From assembly GCA_948099385.1 (NCBI GenBank), contig CANUEZ040000069.1, positions 639,501 through 703,500 on the forward strand: 64,000 nucleotides of DNA, in the 5' to 3' direction. This stretch comes from Fasciola hepatica. Lineage: Eukaryota > Platyhelminthes > Trematoda > Plagiorchiida > Fasciolidae. Shown piece after piece: positions 13,717 to 25,762 of the stretch. The first letter of the stretch is position 1; each line of letters opens with the position of its first letter. The translations under genes and the position numbers were made by a program. The notes below the pieces were generated by a model. It saw nothing but the letters and a program-made list of their open reading frames with translations. It made no database searches and was not told the origin of the DNA.

Positions 13717-13860
13717 TTTCCTTGCCGTGCCGTCGAAACAAACACTTTCATTTTCGTCGTCGTTGCCATCAAAGAGGACCGATGCGAAATATTTCAACTA
13801 GATTCTATCGAGCAAAAAAACAGTTTCAAGGTTCCAGTTGGAGGAAAGTGTGCACACTAT
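13717..13860 (+). CDS. Exon-like 48-codon segment in unit 1 P module
   Basis: The plus frame encodes 'FPCRAVETNTFIFVVVAIKE', then 'DRCEIFQLDSIEQ' and 'SFKVPV'. Compared with unit 2 (19451-19594) there are 15 codon differences, of which 8 are synonymous (GCC/GCT, TTC/TTT, CGA/AGA, CTA/CTT, TCT/TCC, ATC/ATT and two AAG/AAA). That is about twice the number expected for unconstrained DNA. Both copies have an upstream in-frame stop and lose frame similarity after 'AHY'. The minus strand is closed. I do not recognise a family. The alternating hydrophobic and polar pattern would suit an extracellular beta domain, but that is inference. Confidence 0.3.
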
Positions 13861-14304
13861 ACAAAATATAAGTTCAATATAAGTTGACATGCAGGTGCAT
13901 TGATCACGCTCTAGTTAGGTTCAATAAATACTTTTATAGATAGTTGAGTTAGACTGGAGTTCACTACTGTACCTGTATCTCACTGGTTTCTTCTAATTTC
14001 TTCAATTTGTTGCTCCGCGAGGAAGGTTTACCTGGTTTGGATTTTGCCAACTTTGGTAGAAACGTGAATCAATGCATGAAAACTAACTGCACACTATTGG
14101 CATATTAGGGACGGGTTCGCTATGATGAATAACACGACGGGAATGAAAATTTCAACAACAACAACTCAGATACAAGATAATTACTATGCTGAGGTTACTT
14201 TGAACAGCAGCGTTGTTTCTGGAGGTCACTACCGGTATCTTTGACCGCATTTAAAAATATGTACAATAGATGAACTCTTCATAAACCCAGTGCATTTGTC
14301 CCAG

Positions 14305-14463
14305 TTAAGCCGCATCACCGTTTCGCCAAAACTGGCAACTACCTGCACAAAGTTCTTCATAAAAATATGCACTGAATGTGACCTGTTGTGTCACAATCGT
14401 ATGGGAAACGACAATCCCAATGAATCAAACCACTCTCGTCTGAAAATCGATTCTCTAGTCCAG
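14305..14463 (+). CDS. Candidate 53-codon phase 0-0 exon, unit 1 copy
   Basis: The segment is exactly 159 nt, open throughout, bounded by 'tttgtcccag' acceptor and 'cag|gtaaaa' donor, and keeps frame on both sides. Residues include 'TTCTKFFIKICTECDLLCH' (four cysteines, C-x7-C-x2-C-x4-C) and 'NRMGNDNPNESNHSRLKID'. Against the unit 2 copy it differs at 4 of 159 positions, whereas the roughly 130 bp before and 70 bp after differ at about 10%, so the island coincides with the splice-bounded ORF. Two of the four changes are synonymous. The function and family are unknown. The island lies close to the homogenisation breakpoint, which is an alternative reason for its low divergence. Confidence 0.38.
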
Positions 14464-14570
14464 GTAAAAGTACTGCCATTTCTGTTTATTGTTCCACATC
14501 AAACCATACTAGGTTTTTATCAAAAATATTTTAAGCTATCAGCATATCTATTTCAACCGGACAACATCTG

Positions 14571-14900
14571 TGTTCGCACAACGAAGTACATTTTTATTCA
14601 CCATTTATTAAATTGTCTGTATTTTCTCGGAACCATTTCCATGAATATCAAATTTGTGTTTAGTCGTTTCCGGAGATGATAATGGACACATCAAATCTGA
14701 AGGTTTGATCGCTAATAACACTGATCCGTCGAACTGTCGTTCTATTTTATTTGGAAATTACCATCATAAAGCAGCATTATATTTGAAATATTCCTGATTT
14801 TATTATGCACAATCGCCCATAGTTTTTGTATTGAGAAATCAACTACTTATTCATTTGGTAAGTGGTATGTGCACACTGCCACACTCCCCTCTCCTCCAAG
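14571..14900 (-). mobile_element. Polypurine tract and putative 3' LTR of the Gypsy fossil, unit 1
   Basis: Directly after the integrase on the minus strand comes a purine run (14884-14900, CTTGGAGGAGAGGGGAG) followed by TGTGGC (14883-14878). This is the polypurine-tract/LTR-start arrangement of LTR retrotransposons. Downstream are two AATAAA signals and, at about 14571, an ending in CGAACACA, which would give an LTR of about 313 bp. The end is a guess, since no second LTR copy exists in the unit to define it. The switch from diverged to identical sequence between units 1 and 2 falls near this putative end. Confidence 0.5.
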
Positions 14901-16136
14901 AAACTATCCATGTTCTATGGATTCTCTCCAGATCCTCCTTCACTCCGTGATTCATTCCTGCAATCTGTTCTTTGGGGGTGTCCACGTCAAGCCGAACTCT
15001 CTCTCCGTGGCGTGCTTTGATGGGTGTCTTCTTGCCAACGCCGTATCTCCCACAGGTGTACATCCCATTCTTCGCGGGCACGCCCTATCTCATAGACTGA
15101 ATAGCAGGCTTCCAAAATCAAATAAGTTTCTCTCCACTTGGGTGGAAGCTTTCGTAATCCAGGGCCGCTGTTTAGTCTCCCAAAGCGCTGCCTGTATTTT
15201 ACCCGAGTGCCCACCGCGAAGGACTCTGGTTCGATTGTATTTGCCGATGGAGACCTACATTGAGCGTTCCTGAGTTTCTTTCAAGTTCTGCTGTGCTTCT
15301 GTTCTAGCCTAATAGATTTCAACTGGTCCCATCCGAAACGATGGCCATTAGCCCACTTCAGGGTCAACAGGTAATCTCGCTATTCGGCCTTAGATCAACT
15401 GAATCGGAGCATATTTCGTGCTGGACTGCTTGGAGGCGCTATGTGATGGCAACAACAGCGATATTGCCTGCTCCAAACCTCTGCCTTTTGTCACCAACCA
15501 TTCCTTTACAGTGCGGTTCTGCCTTCTGTAAGACCACTGGTTTGTAGGCGATATGGGATTTTGCGTATCCATCGAATTCCAAGTTTCACCAGACATGTCC
15601 GAAATTCATCCCTCTCAGAACACGGACTTTGGTCGGTGATGATCGATTTCCGAACCACATAACTGGCTACGATATGTTCCATGATGACCGTACTGACAAT
15701 ATTGACGCGTCGCTCAGAAAAGTTAAAGGCCTCGATCCGGAGCGTGAAATGTTCTGTCATAACCACCATGTATTGATTACTCTAGGTGACTTCAGAAAAA
15801 GCCCCATCAAATCAATGAACCACAAATCACCTGTCGCTGAACTGGAATCGACTGTGTTGAACACTGAGCTGAGGGAGAGTAGGACTTGAAAATTTGACAT
15901 CGCACGCAGGCCAAGACCTGGTTCATCACATGGTTTCGTATACTTGGCCAATACGCTCTTTGCTGAAGCAATTCATATATTCGAATGGGGCAGGTGTGGG
16001 CCAACTCGTGACACTCTTTGGTTAGTTGTTGCGCATGTTTGTAGGCACGACGACCACCGACCCATTCGATCCGGACAGTCACTTCATGAGTAAAACTGCA
16101 ATGTTCAGATGGAGCTGTTTCCAGGTTGGCCGCCAC
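14901..16136 (-). pseudogene. Ty3/Gypsy-type integrase fossil, unit 1
   Basis: Three integrase domains lie in order on the minus strand, in different frames. First is a zinc-binding HHCC domain (15807-16136): in its 109-codon frame H43, H47, C77 and C80 give H-x3-H-x29-C-x2-C, followed by 'QIFK', with the family's 'YWP' block between. Second is the catalytic core (15506-15769): 'SIITDQ' supplies the second Asp and 'SGLTEG' the Glu, exactly 35 residues apart, as in D,D35E integrases. The first Asp is lost ('VVMTEHF'). The core continues in another frame (15390-15596) with 'QNRTVKEWLV' and 'STKYAPIQLI'. Third is a C-terminal GPF/Y-type module (14987-15214, 'LPPKWRETYLILEA'). No RNase H or RT is present upstream, so the element is truncated near 16.15 kb. 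Frameshifts and the lost Asp make it inactive. Confidence 0.87.
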
Positions 16137-18173
16137 AGGCTCTGTTCATCGCTTGTTGGCAACTAAAAATTCTAACTGAGAAACGGACCAGACCAAGTTC
16201 ATGGCTGAATCAAACTCAAAGAGAAAATAATCAGACGCAACGGCTTTTCCACTCAGAAGTGAGGGAAATTAACTGGCAATTTTTACTGGCGAGGAAATCA
16301 ATTTCAATTTCAGAAGACATTTGTATTCACTGATAACATTTCCAATTAGGAGCTGAAAGCAATCAAATGTTCACTTAGTGGCCTGTTCAAGAGATTATGC
16401 AAGGGCAACGATTATTTCTCTAATGAAGCTGTCATTTTCTATCAATCCAATGTCACTGATAATGAATTTTTGCAAACTAGAACAGACTGTAGCCCTGTAG
16501 ATGGAAAAATTGTGAAAAACTTATCCCTTTTCTCATTCCCAGATTCATCCTACTTTTCACTGTGAAACCTGCTCAGTCAACCAATTGATCGACGAATTAC
16601 TGACCGTAATTACTTGCCGTATTTTTTCGTGGCTAAAGATGATAAGCTGCTGATTGATGACTTGGATACCGATTCGACTGATAATAGTCATCACCGTCAT
16701 CATCCCCATTACAGCCATATCGACATGATACGTTTTGAAATGATCCAAATGGTGAAGGTCAATGGGCTCGTCTGGCTACAGCAGCATTACTTAATAAATC
16801 AACCATCGTCTATCAGCTGAATACGCGGGTATGTCTCACTATCACGTATCTGCACGTAAACAGGTTTGTGAAACGATATTCTCCACATCTGTTCTGTGAC
16901 GTCACCCAAACGGTGGTGGCACACGATTCTGATGCTTTCCCATAGTTGGCGTCTTGACGAATTACACAACATTTGTAATTAGTTATCAAAATAAAAGAGA
17001 CGAAGGTGTAGCCAATCTTGGGTAGCAACAACCGATTCCTCAGTCAGCAAAGAAACCCGGCTCGTAATACCTAAAAACACTGACATCTGGTTGTATTCAT
17101 TGGAACTAACGCATCATTTTTATACGGTACAAGACCATCAGAAATGAACGTTGACTAGAAGAAATCGGGAAGACGATACCAAAACCAAAACAAGGGGGAT
17201 GAGCTAAAGCGATGTCCCTAGTGAGGGCCTTATCATCAGGCATACACCATGTAAATTTAGGCAGAGGGACAATATATCAATGCTTTCATACAATAACTTC
17301 CGATTCCGGTTATTGCCGGGATTTCAATCCGAATATTCATCATACTCATTTTTTATCTAAGCAAACAAAGACTCCCAATAAAGTCATCGTTCGATTGTAA
17401 ATTAGCTCTTCTTGAGGCTCAGTGCTACACTTTTGAAACCAAAACATTAAACTGTTCGTTTTGTTGACGGTCTACTTAGAAAAACAGCACAAAACTCTTG
17501 CTAAGTGGAAATCTATCGTTCGGAGAAATTCTGTCAAACATGTTTTTAGTCGCCGAATTTCAAATCATCCACATAAGGCTTGGGAAAGGAATCATTTAGT
17601 ATACTGCAAAGAAGGTCCAGCAGTATTCACATTCGGATTTGAGCGTATCCAAATTCGCTCCGTTCATTATTTTCCCAGAGTGACTTTCTCACCACCGATG
17701 ACCATTTTATTCCAGCATATCAACGTCCGTGTAATTTCTAACATGCAATACTAACCACATAACACTGTGTATAATGTAGCTGTGCGGTTACCAAAGGATC
17801 AGGCACGGAACTGAAATCGAGTTCGCTGACTCACCTTGGCTCTGAATTGAATGGGTTCTCTGATCAGCTATATCGTATTCCTTTCACATGAACGTCAACT
17901 GGTTGGTTCTTCATCCGCCAAAATAATCTTACAATTTTCAGCAACCTTTATTTTGCACACTCTCTCTATGCACCTCTCAAAATTCGATTACTATACCTCA
18001 TAAAACATACCTCTTTTTTGATTTCTTTCATGTCGCGACCGATGCTACTAATACTGCTGCCACAGCTTCTCCAGCTATCACCTTCGTTGTACCAATACGA
18101 TTTATTTCTCTGTAAGCTTCTGAACCAATTTAAAATGTCACACATACTTTTCCACCTACACAGATCTCGAGAC
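16137..18173. other. Remainder of X module (unit 1; repeated in units 2-4)
   Basis: This part has no recognised family. Two plus-strand open stretches are worth noting. 16576-16820 follows a 'cctgctcag' acceptor-like site and reads 'PIDRRITDRNYLPYFF', then an acidic 'LLIDDLDTDSTDN' and a His-rich run. 17461-17754 is 98 codons, with no motif recognised. Copies lie at +5730, +11459 and +17188. Because X modules are nearly identical, substitution patterns cannot test coding here. Confidence 0.3.
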
Positions 18174-19450
18174 CACAAAAAGGGTTGGTCATTATTTAGC
18201 GAAGCTCATATCGACCGACGGTATGAAGTATACAATAGCCAAACCAATGAAAATGACATCGTTGAATTTCCTGTAAAATTTTCGGAGCCTTTGATATCTC
18301 ACCGTAGAGCATACAAATAAATTCATAGTCACCACTGTAAAACGGTGATCGAAGTACGTGACCCCTGTTGACAGGCATATAATACTGGCATTTTATCGCT
18401 CGAAGAATCGAACAACTTGTTTTGCTCCATCCTTCCGAGCAATAATTTAAACGGACTCGGTATGCAATTCTCTCCAAAGATGTTGGTATTTTTCTTTCGG
18501 TGTTCTCTCATTATCAAAAGGTCCAAAATATCACCGTCCAAACCACATGCATTGGGTTTTGCTCACTGCGTCTTGTTTTGAGATACTGTTTTCAAAGAAC
18601 AATGCAAATACATTTGTCTATTTACGGAAACATGCCGTAACAAAATCACTTTCGGTAAGCTATTGAATTTCACCTCTCGATTACTGAGTAAATTACTGAA
18701 GTTTTCTGGCCATAAGTCCCATTCGCCCTATTATCGTATGACTTGAAATCCTAGGTCATGCATTTCAAACTGAAAATTCTCTGAAGGGATTTTCATCACT
18801 TTGCCTATCCCTGTTATTCACATATAAGGAAATTACACCCGCGAAAATAACAGTTCCTAGTAGGAATCGGCTTTTGCCCATCACTGATCAAAACATTCTG
18901 CGTTGAACTTGTCCTTTACGGTCTTCAAAGTTAATCACACCCGAAGTTTCACTAAGTTTGGACATTCAAGTTTCAGAAGAACCTGAGGATTTACCAAAAT
19001 CACACTGTAAGCTGGTCAATGAAAATTTTTGTGCTCATTTTTTAATTATCAGTGAGCATAAAACTTGATGCTTTCAGCCGTGTTTGGTATAACAGAACGA
19101 AAACAGAAAACAGAAAGCTGATAGCCAAGAAAAAGTGCTATCATTGGAAGTCCGACAAGATTTGCAAAAGTACCTATTAACGTATCATCAGGTTTATGAA
19201 TTCGACTAAACCTGTATCGAATTGAAATAAAAAATGAAATACATTTGCAATGATCTTGCACAAACTGGCATCATTCTCTGTGTTGTTTACACTAGCCGCG
19301 CAGTTTTCTGTGGTGATTTTACGGAATTCATTCATATCATAAAATCACCGCATTTCGGACTTAATCAGCTTGGGCTTGGAACGAATTCACCACGTTGAAT
19401 GAACCATATCAAATCATCCCATGTTCCTATGTGAATATTGAAGTCACGTA

Positions 19451-19594
19451 TTTCCTTGCCGTGCTGTCGAAACAAGCACTTTCATTTTTGTCGTCGTTGC
19501 CATCAAAGAGGACAGATGCGAACTATTTCAACTTGATTCCATTGAGCAAACAAGCAGTTTCAAATTTCCAGTTGTAGGAAAATTTGCACACTAT
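19451..19594 (+). CDS. Exon-like 48-codon segment in unit 2 P module
   Basis: This copy of the 13717-13860 segment encodes 'CRAVETSTFIFVVVAIKE', then 'DRCELFQLDSIEQTSSF'. It is identical in units 3 and 4. See the unit 1 entry for the substitution pattern. An overlapping plus frame (19395-19577) is not preserved in unit 1, which carries a stop in it. Confidence 0.28.
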
Positions 19595-20032
19595 AAAAGT
19601 GTACGTTCAATATAAGTTGACACACAGGTGACATGATCATGCTCTAGTTAGGTTCACTACATACTTTAATAGATAGTTGAGTTAGACTGGAGTTCATTAC
19701 CGTACCCATATCTCACTGATTCCGTCCTATTTTTCAATTCGTTGCTCTGCGAGGAAGGTTTACCTGGTTTGGATTTTGCCAACTTTGATAGAAACGTGAA
19801 TCGATGAATGAAAACTAACTGCAAACTGTTGGCATATTAGGGACAGTTTCGTTATGATGAATAACAAGACGGGAAGGAAAATTTCAACAACAACTCAAAT
19901 ACAAGATAATTACGATGTTGAGGTTACTTCGACCAGCAGAGTTTTTTCTGTAGTTCACTACCGGTATCTTTGACCGCATTTAAAAATATGGACAACAGTT
20001 TACTCTTCATAAATCCAGTGCATTTGTCCCAG

Positions 20033-20191
20033 TTACGCCGCATCACTGTTTCGCCAAAACTGGCAACTACCTGCACAAAGTTCTTCATTAAAATATGCAC
20101 TGAATGTGACCTGTTGTGTCACAATCGTATGGGAAACGACTATCCCAATGAATCAAACCACTCTCGTCTGAAAATCGATTCTCTAGTCCAG
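20033..20191 (+). CDS. Candidate 53-codon exon, unit 2 copy
   Basis: The acceptor 'tttgtcccag' and donor 'cag|gtaaat' are preserved, and the 159-nt frame stays open. Replacements relative to unit 1 are Ser to Arg at residue 2 and Asn to Tyr in 'NDYPNESN'. Confidence 0.36.
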
Positions 20192-20299
20192 GTAAATATA
20201 CTGCGATTTCTGTTTGTTGTTCCACATCAAACCATACTAGGTTTTTATCAGAGAATCTTTTAAGCTATCAGCATATCTATTTCAACCGGACAACATCTG

Positions 20300-20629
20300 T
20301 GTTCGCACAACGAAATACATTTTTATTCACCATTTATTAAATTGTCTGTATTTTCTCGGAACCATTTCCATGAATATCAAATTTGTGTTTAGTCGTTTCC
20401 GGAGATGATAATGGACACATCAAATCTGAAGGTTTGATCGCTAATAACACTGATCCGTCGAACTGTCGTTCTATTTTATTTGGAAATTACCATCATAAAG
20501 CAGCATTATATTTGAAATATTCCTGATTTTATTATGCACAATCGCCCATAGTTTTTGTATTGAGAAATCAACTACTTATTCATTTGGTAAGTGGTATGTG
20601 CACACTGCCACACTCCCCTCTCCTCCAAG
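20300..20629 (-). mobile_element. Polypurine tract and putative 3' LTR, unit 2
   Basis: Same structure as in unit 1: purine tract 20613-20629, LTR start TGTGGC at 20612. Confidence 0.48.
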
Positions 20630-21866
20630 AAACTATCCATGTTCTATGGATTCTCTCCAGATCCTCCTTCACTCCGTGATTCATTCCTGCAATCTGTTCT
20701 TTGGGGGTGTCCACGTCAAGCCGAACTCTCTCTCCGTGGCGTGCTTTGATGGGTGTCTTCTTGCCAACGCCGTATCTCCCACAGGTGTACATCCCATTCT
20801 TCGCGGGCACGCCCTATCTCATAGACTGAATAGCAGGCTTCCAAAATCAAATAAGTTTCTCTCCACTTGGGTGGAAGCTTTCGTAATCCAGGGCCGCTGT
20901 TTAGTCTCCCAAAGCGCTGCCTGTATTTTACCCGAGTGCCCACCGCGAAGGACTCTGGTTCGATTGTATTTGCCGATGGAGACCTACATTGAGCGTTCCT
21001 GAGTTTCTTTCAAGTTCTGCTGTGCTTCTGTTCTAGCCTAATAGATTTCAACTGGTCCCATCCGAAACGATGGCCATTAGCCCACTTCAGGGTCAACAGG
21101 TAATCTCGCTATTCGGCCTTAGATCAACTGAATCGGAGCATATTTCGTGCTGGACTGCTTGGAGGCGCTATGTGATGGCAACAACAGCGATATTGCCTGC
21201 TCCAAACCTCTGCCTTTTGTCACCAACCATTCCTTTACAGTGCGGTTCTGCCTTCTGTAAGACCACTGGTTTGTAGGCGATATGGGATTTTGCGTATCCA
21301 TCGAATTCCAAGTTTCACCAGACATGTCCGAAATTCATCCCTCTCAGAACACGGACTTTGGTCGGTGATGATCGATTTCCGAACCACATAACTGGCTACG
21401 ATATGTTCCATGATGACCGTACTGACAATATTGACGCGTCGCTCAGAAAAGTTAAAGGCCTCGATCCGGAGCGTGAAATGTTCTGTCATAACCACCATGT
21501 ATTGATTACTCTAGGTGACTTCAGAAAAAAGCCCCATCAAATCAATGAACCACAAATCACCTGTCGCTGAACTGGAATCGACTGTGTTGAACACTGAGCT
21601 GAGGGAGAGTAGGACTTGAAAATTTGACATCGCACGCAGGCCAAGACCTGGTTCATCACATGGTTTCGTATACTTGGCCAATACGCTCTTTGCTGAAGCA
21701 ATTCATATATTCGAATGGGGCAGGTGTGGGCCAACTCGTGACACTCTTTGGTTAGTTGTTGCGCATGTTTGTAGGCACGACGACCACCGACCCATTCGAT
21801 CCGGACAGTCACTTCATGAGTAAAACTGCAATGTTCAGATGGAGCTGTTTCCAGGTTGGCCGCCAC
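20630..21866 (-). pseudogene. Ty3/Gypsy-type integrase fossil, unit 2
   Basis: This has the same domain order as the unit 1 copy: HHCC 21537-21866, core 21235-21498 and 21119-21325, C-terminal module 20716-20943. An additional A in the run at 21525-21530 falls between the HHCC and core frames and is private to this unit. Confidence 0.87.
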
Positions 21867-24800
21867 AGGCTCTGTTCATCGCTTGTTGGCAACTAAAAAT
21901 TCTAACTGAGAAACGGACCAGACCAAGTTCATGGCTGAATCAAACTCAAAGAGAAAATAATCAGACGCAACGGCTTTTCCACTCAGAAGTGAGGGAAATT
22001 AACTGGCAATTTTTACTGGCGAGGAAATCAATTTCAATTTCAGAAGACATTTGTATTCACTGATAACATTTCCAATTAGGAGCTGAAAGCAATCAAATGT
22101 TCACTTAGTGGCCTGTTCAAGCGATTATGCAAGGGCAACGATTATTTCTCTAATGAAGCTGTCATTTTCTATCAATCCAATGTCACTGATAATGAATTTT
22201 TGCAAACTAGAACAGACTGTAGCCCTGTAGATGGAAAAATTGTGAAAAACTTATCCCTTTTCTCATTCCCAGATTCATCCTACTTTTCACTGTGAAACCT
22301 GCTCAGTCAACCAATTGATCGACGAATTACTGACCGTAATTACTTGCCGTATTTTTTCGTGGCTAAAGATGATAAGCTGCTGATTGATGACTTGGATACC
22401 GATTCGACTGATAATAGTCATCACCGTCATCATCCCCATTACAGCCATATCGACATGATACGTTTTGAAATGATCCAAATGGTGAAGGTCAATGGGCTCG
22501 TCTGGCTACAGCAGCATTACTTAATAAATCAACCATCGTCTATCAGCTGAATACGCGGGTATGTCTCACTATCACGTATCTGCACGTAAACAGGTTTGTG
22601 AAACGATATTCTCCACATCTGTTCTGTGACGTCACCCAAACGGTGGTGGCACACGATTCTGATGCTTTCCCATAGTTGGCGTCTTGACGAATTACACAAC
22701 ATTTGTAATTAGTTATCAAAATAAAAGAGACGAAGGTGTAGCCAATCTTGGGTAGCAACAACCGATTCCTCAGTCAGCAAAGAAACCCGGCTCGTAATAC
22801 CTAAAAACACTGACATCTGGTTGTATTCATTGGAACTAACGCATCATTTTTATACGGTACAAGACCATCAGAAATGAACGTTGACTAGAAGAAATCGGGA
22901 AGACGATACCAAAACCAAAACAAGGGGGATGAGCTAAAGCGATGTCCCTAGTGAGGGCCTTATCATCAGGCATACACCATGTAAATTTAGGCAGAGGGAC
23001 AATATATCAATGCTTTCATACAATAACTTCCGATTCCGGTTATTGCCGGGATTTCAATCCGAATATTCATCATACTCATTTTTTATCTAAGCAAACAAAG
23101 ACTCCCAATAAAGTCATCGTTCGATTGTAAATTAGCTCTTCTTGAGGCTCAGTGCTACACTTTTGAAACCAAAACATTAAACTGTTCGTTTTGTTGACGG
23201 TCTACTTAGAAAAACAGCACAAAACTCTTGCTAAGTGGAAATCTATCGTTCGGAGAAATTCTGTCAAACATGTTTTTAGTCGCCGAATTTCAAATCATCC
23301 ACATAAGGCTTGGGAAAGGAATCATTTAGTATACTGCAAAGAAGGTCCAGCAGTATTCACATTCGGATTTGAGCGTATCCAAATTCGCTCCGTTCATTAT
23401 TTTCCCAGAGTGACTTTCTCACCACCGATGACCATTTTATTCCAGCATATCAACGTCCGTGTAATTTCTAACATGCAATACTAACCACATAACACTGTGT
23501 ATAATGTAGCTGTGCGGTTACCAAAGGATCAGGCACGGAACTGAAATCGAGTTCGCTGACTCACCTTGGCTCTGAATTGAATGGGTTCTCTGATCAGCTA
23601 TATCGTATTCCTTTCACATGAACGTCAACTGGTTGGTTCTTCATCCGCCAAAATAATCTTACAATTTTCAGCAACCTTTATTTTGCACACTCTCTCTATG
23701 CACCTCTCAAAATTCGATTACTATACCTCATAAAACATACCTCTTTTTTGATTTCTTTCATGTCGCGACCGATGCTACTATTACTGCTGCCACAGCTTCT
23801 CCAGCTATCACCTTCGTTGTACCAATACGATTTATTTCTCTGTAAGCTTCTGAACCAATTTAAAATGTCACACATACTTTTCCACCTACACAGATCTCGA
23901 GACCACAAAAAGGGTTGGTCATTATTTAGCGAAGCTCATATCGACCGACGGTATGAAGTATACAATAGCCAAACCAATGAAAATGACATCGTTGAATTTA
24001 CTGTAAAATTTTCGGAGCCTTTGATATCTCACCGTAGAGCATACAAATAAATTCATAGTCACCACTGTAAAACGGTGATCGAAGTACGTGACCCCTGTTG
24101 ACAGGCATATAATACTGGCATTTTATCGCTCGAAGAATCGAACAACTTGTTTTGCTCCATCCTTCCGAGCAATAATTTAAACGGACTCGGTATGCAATTC
24201 TCTCCAAAGATGTTGGTATTTTTCTTTCGGTGTTCTCTCATTATCAAAAGGTCCAAAATATCACCGTCCAAACCACATGCATTGGGTTTTGCTCACTGCG
24301 TCTTGTTTTGAGATACTGTTTTCAAAGAACAATGCAAATACATTTGTCTATTTACGGAAACATGCCGTAACAAAATCACTTTCGGTAAGCTATTGAATTT
24401 CACCTCTCGATTACTGAGTAAATTACTGAAGTTTTCTGGCCATAAGTTCCATTCGCCCTATTATCGTATGACTTGAAATCCTAGGTCATGCATTTCAAAC
24501 TGAAAATTCTCTGAAGGGATTTTCATCACTTTGCCTATCCCTGTTATTCACATATAAGGAAATTACACCCGCGAAAATAACAGTTCCTAGTAGGAATCGG
24601 CTTTTGCCCATCACTGATCAAAACATTCTGCGTTGAACTTGTCCTTTACGGTCTTCAAAGTTAATCACACCCGAAGTTTCACTAAGTTTGGACATTCAAG
24701 TTTCAGAAGAACCTGAGGATTTACCAAAATCACACTGTAAGCTGGTCAATGAAAATTTTTGTGCTCATTTTTTAATTATCAGTGAGCATAAAACTTGATG

Positions 24801-25180
24801 CTTTCAGCCGTGTTTGGTATAACAGAACGAAAACAGAAAACAGAAAGCTGATAGCCAAGAAAAAGTGCCATCATTGGAAGTCCGACAAGATTTGCAAAAG
24901 TACCTATTAACGTATCATCAGGTTTATGAATTCGACTAAACCTGTATCGAATTGAAATAAAAAATGAAATACATTTGCAATGATCTTGCACAAACTGGCA
25001 TCATTCTCTGTGTTGTTTACACTAGCCGCGCAGTTTTCTGTGGTGATTTTACGGAATTCATTCATATCATAAAATCACCGCATTTCGGACTTAATCAGCT
25101 TGGGCTTGGAACGAATTCACCACGTTGAATGAACCATATCAAATCATCCCATGTTCCTATGTGAATATTGAAGTCACGTA

Positions 25181-25324
25181 TTTCCTTGCCGTGCTGTCGA
25201 AACAAGCACTTTCATTTTTGTCGTCGTTGCCATCAAAGAGGACAGATGCGAACTATTTCAACTTGATTCCATTGAGCAAACAAGCAGTTTCAAATTTCCA
25301 GTTGTAGGAAAATTTGCACACTAT
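25181..25324 (+). CDS. Exon-like 48-codon segment in unit 3 P module
   Basis: This is an identical copy of the unit 2 segment. It adds no independent evidence because the units were duplicated recently. Confidence 0.26.
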
Positions 25325-25762
25325 AAAAGTGTACGTTCAATATAAGTTGACACACAGGTGACATGATCATGCTCTAGTTAGGTTCACTACATACTTTAAT
25401 AGATAGTTGAGTTAGACTGGAGTTCATTACCGTACCCATATCTCACTGATTCCGTCCTATTTTTCAATTCGTTGCTCTGCGAGGAAGGTTTACCTGGTTT
25501 GGATTTTGCCAACTTTGATAGAAACGTGAATCGATGAATGAAAACTAACTGCAAACTGTTGGCATATTAGGGACAGTTTCGTTATGATGAATAACAAGAC
25601 GGGAAGGAAAATTTCAACAACAACTCAAATACAAGATAATTACGATGTTGAGGTTACTTCGACCAGCAGAGTTTTTTCTGTAGTTCACTACCGGTATCTT
25701 TGACCGCATTTAAAAATATGGACAACAGTTTACTCTTCATAAATCCAGTGCATTTGTCCCAG

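Larger units (their letters stand above)
12441..18173. repeat. Array unit 1 (diverged P module, array-type X module)
   Basis: This is the leftmost unit. Its P module (12441 to about 14.53-14.59 kb) differs from the other P modules at roughly one base in ten, with small indels. Its X module is essentially identical to those of units 2-4. It contains a minus-strand Ty3/Gypsy integrase fossil (14901-16136) and plus-strand exon-like islands at 13330-13410, 13717-13860 and 14305-14463. The left junction (12441) has no target-site duplication that I can match to the right end of the array. Confidence 0.9.
18174..23903. repeat. Array unit 2
   Basis: This is a complete unit, nearly identical to units 3 and 4. 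Its private differences include an extra A in the run at 21525-21530, inside the integrase fossil, and C instead of A near 22123. It carries the same integrase fossil (20630-21866) and exon-like islands (19064-19144, 19451-19594, 20033-20191). Confidence 0.92.

Noticed and set aside
14869..15273. 134-codon plus-strand ORF, repeated in every unit
   Set aside because: It is antisense to the integrase C-terminal region, which has recognisable motifs on the minus strand.
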